64,000 nucleotides of DNA from Mytilus edulis (Eukaryota; Mollusca; Bivalvia; Mytilida; Mytilidae), in the NCBI RefSeq assembly GCF_963676685.1, contig NC_092345.1, positions 74,761,960 through 74,825,959 of the forward strand. The letters run 5' to 3'. Below are positions 41,201 through 50,200 of the stretch, one piece after another; position 1 is the first letter of the stretch, and each line of letters begins with the position of its first letter. Below the pieces are notes generated by a model. The model ran no database searches. It had not been told where the DNA came from and was given only the letters and a program-made list of their open reading frames with translations. The position numbers and the translations under genes are program-made.

Positions 41201-44200
41201 CAGATTGGTTTGTAAAATTTCTCTTGGAAATGGTGATTTTTATCTTTTTTGTCGATTTGTATTTAGACAATGATTTTCGTCAAAGGAACTGCTCTCCATT
41301 TAACAATTGCATTAATAAGTAATGTAAATACTACAAGCTAATGCCATTCGAATATTGAAAAGTCAATAGAAATAATGTGCAATGTCTTCTGTAGGACGTT
41401 TTGTTAATGACAAGACTTTGCCCGGTACACATATTTTTGGTAATTTACAAAAGGCAAAACAGAGAAAATCCCAATCCTAGGAATAATAAAACTTGATACC
41501 AACATGTGCATATCTTTGGCCTATTGGAACGTTTGAAATCCAACGCGTTAATTTTGTTTTAGGTTTTTAAAAATGTGTTCGATTTTGAGATACATCTGTG
41601 ATTCTATAAGATGAACAGCATTAAACATACCATCTTAATATTACTTAATCTATTACAATCGCATAAATTATTTTAATAGTTTCATATTCATGTGGATTTG
41701 AGTCATCAGAAGATGATTGCATATTTGAAAATTCAAACAACGGCGACTTTGATTGGCAGCTTGGTCAAACAGTAAGTATACAATAAATTATGTCTAGAAG
41801 TGTTATGTAGCAATTTGTTGCAATTGTCATACAAGTGAGAGGTTTTGCGCATTAAAACTAGGTTCGATCCACCATTTACTACATTTGAAAATGCCTGTAC
41901 CAAGTCAGGAATAGCATAGTTGTTGCCCATTCGTTTGATGTGTTTTATCATTTGATTTTGCCATTTGATTAGGGACTTTCCGTTTAAGAATTTTCCTTGA
42001 TTTTACTTTTTTTATCTTTGATTTTATATACGATTTTCATAGTACTTGTTTATTAATTTTACAATTGGAAACACCAATTTATGAATTTTCAATTAATTCC
42101 CATTTCAAATCATAATATCCACTTCTTAATCTTTTTTAATGTAATCGTACTTTTATTTTAGATTGATATCTCTTTTACTCTGTAAATTTATTAAAAGCTG
42201 GAAAAATATGATCTACATTATTTCCTTTTTCATTCTGACATTATCATTTTCACCAGGTCTATTAAGCATGGGTCATTGAATTAGAAGATCTAACAGTTTT
42301 ATATGATCAAGTTTGAGAAGAGGTCAAGTTTACTTGATGCATGTATACGTATTTTTTCAAATGAAATTCTGAAATGGTTTAATTTTCTAATGCACATGTT
42401 ATACAGCAAGAAAAGTGCTGCCATTTTAGTTCAACTTTGTTTATAATGTCAAAACAAAGGGGAACACTATCTTTTTTTTTAACAATTTATCGTTAGTTTT
42501 GTAGAAATAAGCAGGTGTTACCTAATCTTACTTGCACTAGAAAAATGTTGCTTAAGGTGGTACCTAACACTACAGGGAGATAACTCTGTAAAGTCAGCTA
42601 AACGTTTTAATTACGTTGTGTTGTAAAAGGAATATTAAGCTTCTTGATGAACAAAATTGGTTTTTGTCAAAGTGCTATATAACCAGTGTAATTTTTCTGA
42701 CAAAACGGTTGGTTCAAAATTTTTGAAATTTTTATATTTTTGTTTAAGGGTCAAAGTAAATACTTTGGCAAAATTTTATGAAAATTAAACGAGCCAAATT
42801 AATTTTAGTGAAAGTGTTGGGTACCACCTTAAAGCATAGAAAATGTTAGTGATTTTTACCAGAAAAGTACGATTAATGCTGCAGACTTGCAATTTTGAAA
42901 ATAGACTATAGACGTTACACAGACATAAATTCAGACATGAAATGTGAAATATGTGAGTGTTTGGGAATAATATTCAAAAATTCACAAATCTCCGTTGCCA
43001 AAGGTATGTTGTGATCTAGGAAGACCATCAATCTAACAAAAGCATCAAATAAATGTCGTCATTTTTAACAACAAAATATGTTTTACTATTTTTTTCGGTA
43101 TAGGTCAACCGAATCAATACACTTTTTGTATAAATTATTCTTATTTTATTCCGTTCAGTCTGATATTATAAATATCTCTGCTTGAGAATTGTACAAACCA
43201 CAACCACAAGAAACAAATATTTTACAAAACAAATACTCTTACTTCTTTTTTGTCCCTTTTCTCCTTCAGTAAAACTAAGGCTTATTCCGATGACGATAAT
43301 TATTGTAACAACTTATGTCGGATATAGGGTCTTCTTTTTGTAAATCAATAATCAAAGTACAGGTTTCACACCTATTGCCCCTGAATTTTATATTTTTTAT
43401 ATTTTTTAGGGAGTATCTTTTTTTTAACTCATGAAGCTATTTTTGTGTCCAGGGTCAACTTTAATCATGCTATCGACAAAATATTTAACACACAGTTTCT
43501 TGTATATACGCGTCCTTTCGTTTTTCGTCTAGAAAACAATGCCTCATTGTAAACGTTTGCTAGTAATACGCTCGCGTTTTAAGGCGTTTTTGAAAATTTT
43601 AATTGGAACATTTTGATTTCCTTATTCTTTGTATTTTAAGGTGCCATTATACCCTTTAACATAAAATAAACACACACATGAAGTAAATGTGACTAAATTT
43701 ACAGATTTATCAATAAAACATGTATTGTACTATCTTGATAAAAATATAGTTTGCATATTTTTGACCTTGATATTGCAAAATGATTTATAGTTATCTTCAA
43801 TCAAACGTCTATAAAAAAACAGGAAGACTTGATCTTTCCGATTTTTAAATTTCCAATTTGTTGATAAATCTAAGTTTTCTTTTATGAATAATGATATTGT
43901 TAGGTGGTTCAATGTGAAATTCATTGAAATGAGGTTTGTGCAATATTATTTCTAGACTTGTCTTAGGCAAACATTCAACAGTTTGTGCATTGTTGTGACT
44001 TTTTGACACTAAGTCAAACACTACTAGTTAAATAGATTAATACACTATGCTTGGTGACGAATACACTATGATTGCTGACAATTTTGTAAGCAAATGACTT
44101 TTTTTTTCTCACAGGGAGGAACACCTACATTAGGAACAGGTCCTGCAACTGCATACTCTGGTGATAAATATGCGTATATTGAGGTTACTAAAAAAAGGAA

Positions 44201-47200
44201 AAATAAGGTTGCAATTTTATCAACACTGAACAAAGTTCTAGATGGTATGTTATATTTATTTTACATATACGATTGAAATATACATGAATTATTTTCACTG
44301 CTTATAATTGACAGCACTAAAAATCGTTATTAAATCCACACAGTGTTATTGCTGTAGAAATGTTTTCATTGATACATAAACAGATAAACATAAACTGAAT
44401 ATTATTGCACTCTTTTACGCGCTCTGCTGTACTCCGTTTGAATAAAACGTGGATAGCCTGTTTTGGGTTTTTTCATTATCAGCCGATTAAAGTATTGCAT
44501 TTCACGCATGTTAAACAGAAACACAAAATTCATTAAGTTGATTTAAACAATATCGTCATTTATTCCTGAAGCTCTTAATTCGTTTTTATAACAAAAATTT
44601 ATGGTACTTATTTTACTGCTTAATTTCACATAAATACAAAAAGTACTATAAAGTAAAACAGAGACACGAAAGAAGAGGGGCAAAAGATACCAGAGTGACA
44701 GTCAAACTCATAAATCGAAAATAAACTGACAACGCCATGACTAAAAATAAAAAAGACAAACAGATAAACAATAGTACACATAACACAACATAGAAAACTA
44801 AAGAACAACACGAAGCCCACCAAAAACTAGGGGTGATATCAGGTTCTCCGGAAGGATAATCAGATCCTGCTCCACATGGGGCACCCGTCGTGTTGCTCAT
44901 GTTATTGCAAATCCGGTAGATAGAATTCGTTTTACAGTTACGTTATTGTTTCAGCTTCAAACTATTGTCTGCAGTTTCATTATCATATGAGAGGAGCTGG
45001 CAGTGGATCACTCTCAGTTTCGGTGCAAGAATACGGATATGCATCTAGTTTGGATAACGTGTTTACTGCCAATGGAAATCAAGGAGATCGCTGGATGTTC
45101 GCGTCCATTAATATTCCATATCACACCGATCTTTATGTATGTATATAGTTGATAATAATTTTATTAAGGGATCAAAGGTGTTAGACAATTAATGCAAGTT
45201 GGACTAATAAAGTATACACTATTAAACGGTCAAATAAAATTTATCTTGGTAAAATTGTAATCTTATATGGACGTCTGTTCTTGTGGATGCATGTGTCTTT
45301 TTTTCTATTTTATGTGCTTCCCTTTTTTGATTTACGTGTTCGTTTTTATTTTGTGGTTAGTCACCACTTCCATGTTGACATGAATATCAATTATATGATA
45401 ATTTTTATAAATTTACTGTTTGCAAAAGTAAGAATTATTCTAAATACTAAGGATTTTCTTATCCCAGGAATAGCCGTATTTAGCACAACGTTATGGAATT
45501 TTTTCAATGCTATTCAACTTTATACTCTTTTGGCTTTCTTTACTGTTTTGATCTGATGGTCACTGGTGAGTCTTATGTAGACGAAACGCATTTATGGTGT
45601 ATTAAATTATAAACCTGGTACCTTTGAAAACTATTATCATGTCGAAATGTCCTATTGTAATGTTTATTTGTGTATTCCTCTTTACTGAATGTTCTTGCAT
45701 TAATTTGTACTGTAGTCCTGTCATGTAATGTTGTCATATTAGTGTTATATTTAACATTGCCATAAAATCGCGAGGTTTGGCTAGCCGCAAAACCACGTTC
45801 AACCCAACACAAATTCTAAAAATGTCCTGTACCAAGTCAGGAAAATGGCAGTTGTTATGTTGAAGTTCGTTTCTAGCGTTTAGCACTATAAATCCAGGTT
45901 CAACCCACCATTTACTACATTTGAAAATGCCTGTACCAATTCAGGATTATGACAGTTGTTGTCCATTCGTTTGACGTGTTTTAACAGTACGATTTTGCCA
46001 TTTGATCAGGGGCTTTCCGTATTGAATTTTCCTCGAAGTTCAGTATTTTTGTGATTTTACTTTTTTCTGTGTGTGTTGCATTGTCGTTTTTGTTTTTTGT
46101 TGCACTTCATTGTTTCTGTTGTTTCGTTGTTTTCCTCTTCAAGTTGATGTGTTAACCTCAGTTTCAGTGTGTAACCTGGATTTTTTTCTCTCAATCGATT
46201 GATAACTTTCGAACAGCGGTATACTACTGATGCCTTTACTTTTTATACACTTACCGAAAGTTCGAAATAATCAGCTATTTTAAATAAGTGTCATTAGACA
46301 GGACTATGTCCTTGGTCAATATAATCTGAACAGGTCCATATATAACGTATTGGTCTCGTCAAAAATCCATAATTGATAATTGTTAATAAAAACAAAATAA
46401 ATAAAACAATACATAGAAATTGTGGAGGCAATTTTCAGAGCGACTGTATCATTGTTATATAGTATTCCCTATGTTCCTTTGTTTTCGTTATAGGTTTTTA
46501 TTTTTTTTTGGATGTGCGATTTTATTTGACTCGTGATTCGTCTGATCGAGATACAACTGTTAATCGATGAACTATTTTATTTATAGATTGAAATTAAGGC
46601 AGACAAAGGAGGTAATAAAGGTGACATCGCAATTGACGAAATTGTGCTATCGACTGGAGAATGTACTAGTAAGTTACTTCAGCTTTCATTTGTTAGGGAT
46701 AGACATTACTTTGCTTGTGCATATAGTAAATCAGATGAGATAATACAGTGCAATTTCTATCATACACTTTCTGTACTGTTCAATTGAATACTTTAATAGC
46801 GATTTTTCAACTATATAAAATAAAAACAGAAATACATGAAATAGTAACTTGTCTGGTTAATTTGAATGGAAGTATGAAGAATTAAGACTGACAGGAAAGA
46901 ATATACAATGATGTACCGACTTGTATACTAAATAAACGACTTTATATCTTTTTTTCAGAAAAAACGTGATGTCCCTATTGAACTAAATTTGAATAAGATT
47001 GTACTCGCGCCTCGTGTGAACTTTCTTATTATATTCGCTAATCTATTGTGTATGCTGTTAGAATTATGTGACTTTAAAATGATATTCTTTTCGCTCTCTT
47101 AATCCACAATTTGAAAATTTAGAGTATTTAGGGAACCATTTCTATTTCGAACAAATAATCTTCAAAAAACGTAATAAATAGTGTCCTATTAAAAGCGACA

Positions 47201-50200
47201 ATGTCAGTATTAATGGAGGGCAAATTCGACAACTATATAATAGATAATAGATAATAGATGTTTAATACTGAATTAAGCTGATAAAGATCAAAAACTTTTC
47301 TCCATAAAAAAAAACTTTGAAGTCTTTGTGTTATACTTAATCTCAATGATTATGAAATATAAATGACCACTATTTGATAAAATAAAACGAAAACAGTGAA
47401 GGTGATGATTTGAAGTTTTCATTCTTTTCGTAAGTTAGGATAATTTTTCCTGCATATTTGCTCCAAGATGATCGGCGAGCAGAATACTCAAGCGGTTTAG
47501 TTTCTCCATCGGATCTTCTTTATCAACATTTGTGATTTTCTTCAAAAATTAGTGACTAGTGTTAATCTTTTACATGACCGAACCGTATTACGGTTTGAAA
47601 TTTTTATACAAGTCATGATAAACAAGATCCAAGTTATGGGCTTATCAAAATACATCATTTCTTTATTAAATTTGTCAAACTACCTTTCAAAGTGTTGCAA
47701 GGAAAACAGGTAAAGAAATGTTTCTATATTATATTACAAAAGAAATTTATTTAAACATATTTTATTTTGGTAAAGTATATTCTTTTCGAGTTATCTTTGT
47801 AACGATGATCTTCTGTAATTGACAATGAAATCTTTATATGTGAATAACATGAAAGTCAATAACAAATTTATGGAAAACATTTCTGTTATCCTTGTGATAA
47901 AAAATTTAGAATTTAATTATCTTCTGTATATACTGTTCCTATGATTGTGAATTTTATATTTTATGATTTTCCTACCATGCTGCTTGTTTAAAGTAAGGCG
48001 AGTGTAATTTAAACGTCAGTTTCGGTTTTGGATGTTACTCATGCAATGAAAAAAGTGTATTTGAAAAATATGTTCACAGGTGATCTATTTGTTTGTGGAT
48101 TTGAGTTATTAGACGAATCCTGCATATTTAGAAACAAAGGCAATGATGATTTTGATTGGAAGCTTGGTCAATTGGTTAGTACAGTAATACGAAACAGTAA
48201 TAATTGTATGCATTTATACAAACAATATAAACTTAGTTATTATGTGTAAGTTTGTATTTTGTAACGATTGATGGAAAGCTGTTTGCTCAACGTGAAGTGG
48301 CAACGTGAATACTTAAAACAAATGTGTTGGTTATGCTTTTAAAATTAATAATAAATATATTTATTATGAACCCTTTAACTGGTTTTGAATTTGTAATGCT
48401 GTTTTTTATGTCCCGTCAACAAGGAAGAAATTGAAAAATCACAAATACATTAAAATTAATTACCAAAAACAATAGCTTGCATGATAAAACTTAAATGTTG
48501 TTTATGTGCTGTGTCAATAGAGTGCGTACATGCCATTTTGTTTCTAGTTGTTTGTTCTTATTACGATTACGATTATAACACAATGTTGACTGTTGTAACC
48601 TAAAGTATGTCTGGTTTATTTTTGTTCACAAATTGTCTTCAATATAATGGAATTATACGAGATGTCATACAGATTTATTATTTTTTTTATTTAAGTATCA
48701 CCAATTGAATTGTAATACATATAATACAATCACCATACTATATACAATGTATAAAATAGTAATTGTACAAGTTAAACTAAAATTTCCATTCTATAAAGAA
48801 TTTTTATAGACTATACATAATACGTATAAAAATTACAATGAATTATGAATATATAATTATCATCCTTATAAAAAAATCAATCTGTTTTGTTAAATATATA
48901 ATATATAGCTATCTTGTCTATAGATAAAGGCAACAGTAGTATACCGCTGTTCAATCTCATAAATCCATGGACAAAAAACAAAATCGGGGTAACAAACTAA
49001 AACTGAAGGAAACGCATTAAATATAAGAGAAGAACAACGACACAACACTACACTGTAACACATACAGAAACGGACCAAGCATCAGACAAAATCCCACGAG
49101 AATAACAAATATAACATCAAACCCAAATACATGAATTTGGGATAGACAAAATTTGAATGTTTGCATTTGAAAAACTATCGATCAAGTATATAAAACAAAA
49201 ACATACAAGTTAAAGTGGATAGCTATCTATATTAACAGGTTTTATCTATCATTTTCTACATAAGGCAATGCCTGTACATAGTTAGGAATATGACAGTTAT
49301 TTTCTATTCGTTTGATGTGTTTGAGCTTTTTAATTTGCCATTTGATAAGGGACTTTCTGTTTTGAATTTTCCTTGGAGTTTGAAATTTAGTTATAACTAT
49401 TTTGTAACACATACCGAAAATAAATTACTGTTTTATCAATACACCTAACTGTGATATTATACTAATGCAATACCGTTTTCATATATAAGAACACACCAAC
49501 ACTAAAGACTGGACCAACTGATGCATATTCCGGCAATCAGTATGCTTATATTGAAGTAAATAAGAAGGAATCGGGAGAAGTTGCTGTTTTATCAACAGAC
49601 GGGACAGTTTTAGCAGGTAGTTAACATGTATGGCTATCATCCTTTTGTCATTGGTCATAATAGAGTAATAATATTAATATTTTTTACAAGTTTTATATTG
49701 AGAATGTGAATGGTTGAATTGCAGTCGTATTTTCTATTTTATTCAGCTAAAAAAAAAAGTAAATTCGAAAAATATTGGTTACTGTAAACAAGACTAAATA
49801 CAACAGTATTCGTGTATCGGATGATTGCATTGCTTATTCCATTGCAATTTTTCTCCCTCTTCTAAAAAATACGACGTACGTACGACGTAAAATATATATC
49901 TACACATTAGTATAATTTACTCCGTTTTCCTACTCATAGTTCCACAAGATGTATATGCTGAAAATACAAATCTGAAATATGCGTTAGTCAATTATAATCA
50001 GAGTAGAGCAGTGCAGAAGTTAACAAGATTTAAACATTTAAATTTATTTCAGCCTCCGAATATTGCCTCGAGTTTTACTACCATATGTACGGAGCACATA
50101 TTGGAAATCTTGTAGTTTATATAGGAGAAAAAGGTTCAGGGACATGGGAAATTGTGTTTACAAAGGATGGAGATCAGGGAAATCGTTGGAACCATGCATG

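Noticed and set aside
41855-41885. tRNA gene suggested by GGTTCGATCC
   Set aside because: There is a B-box-like block but no matching cloverleaf or clear A box. It recurs within repeat E copies, so it is at most a SINE relic.
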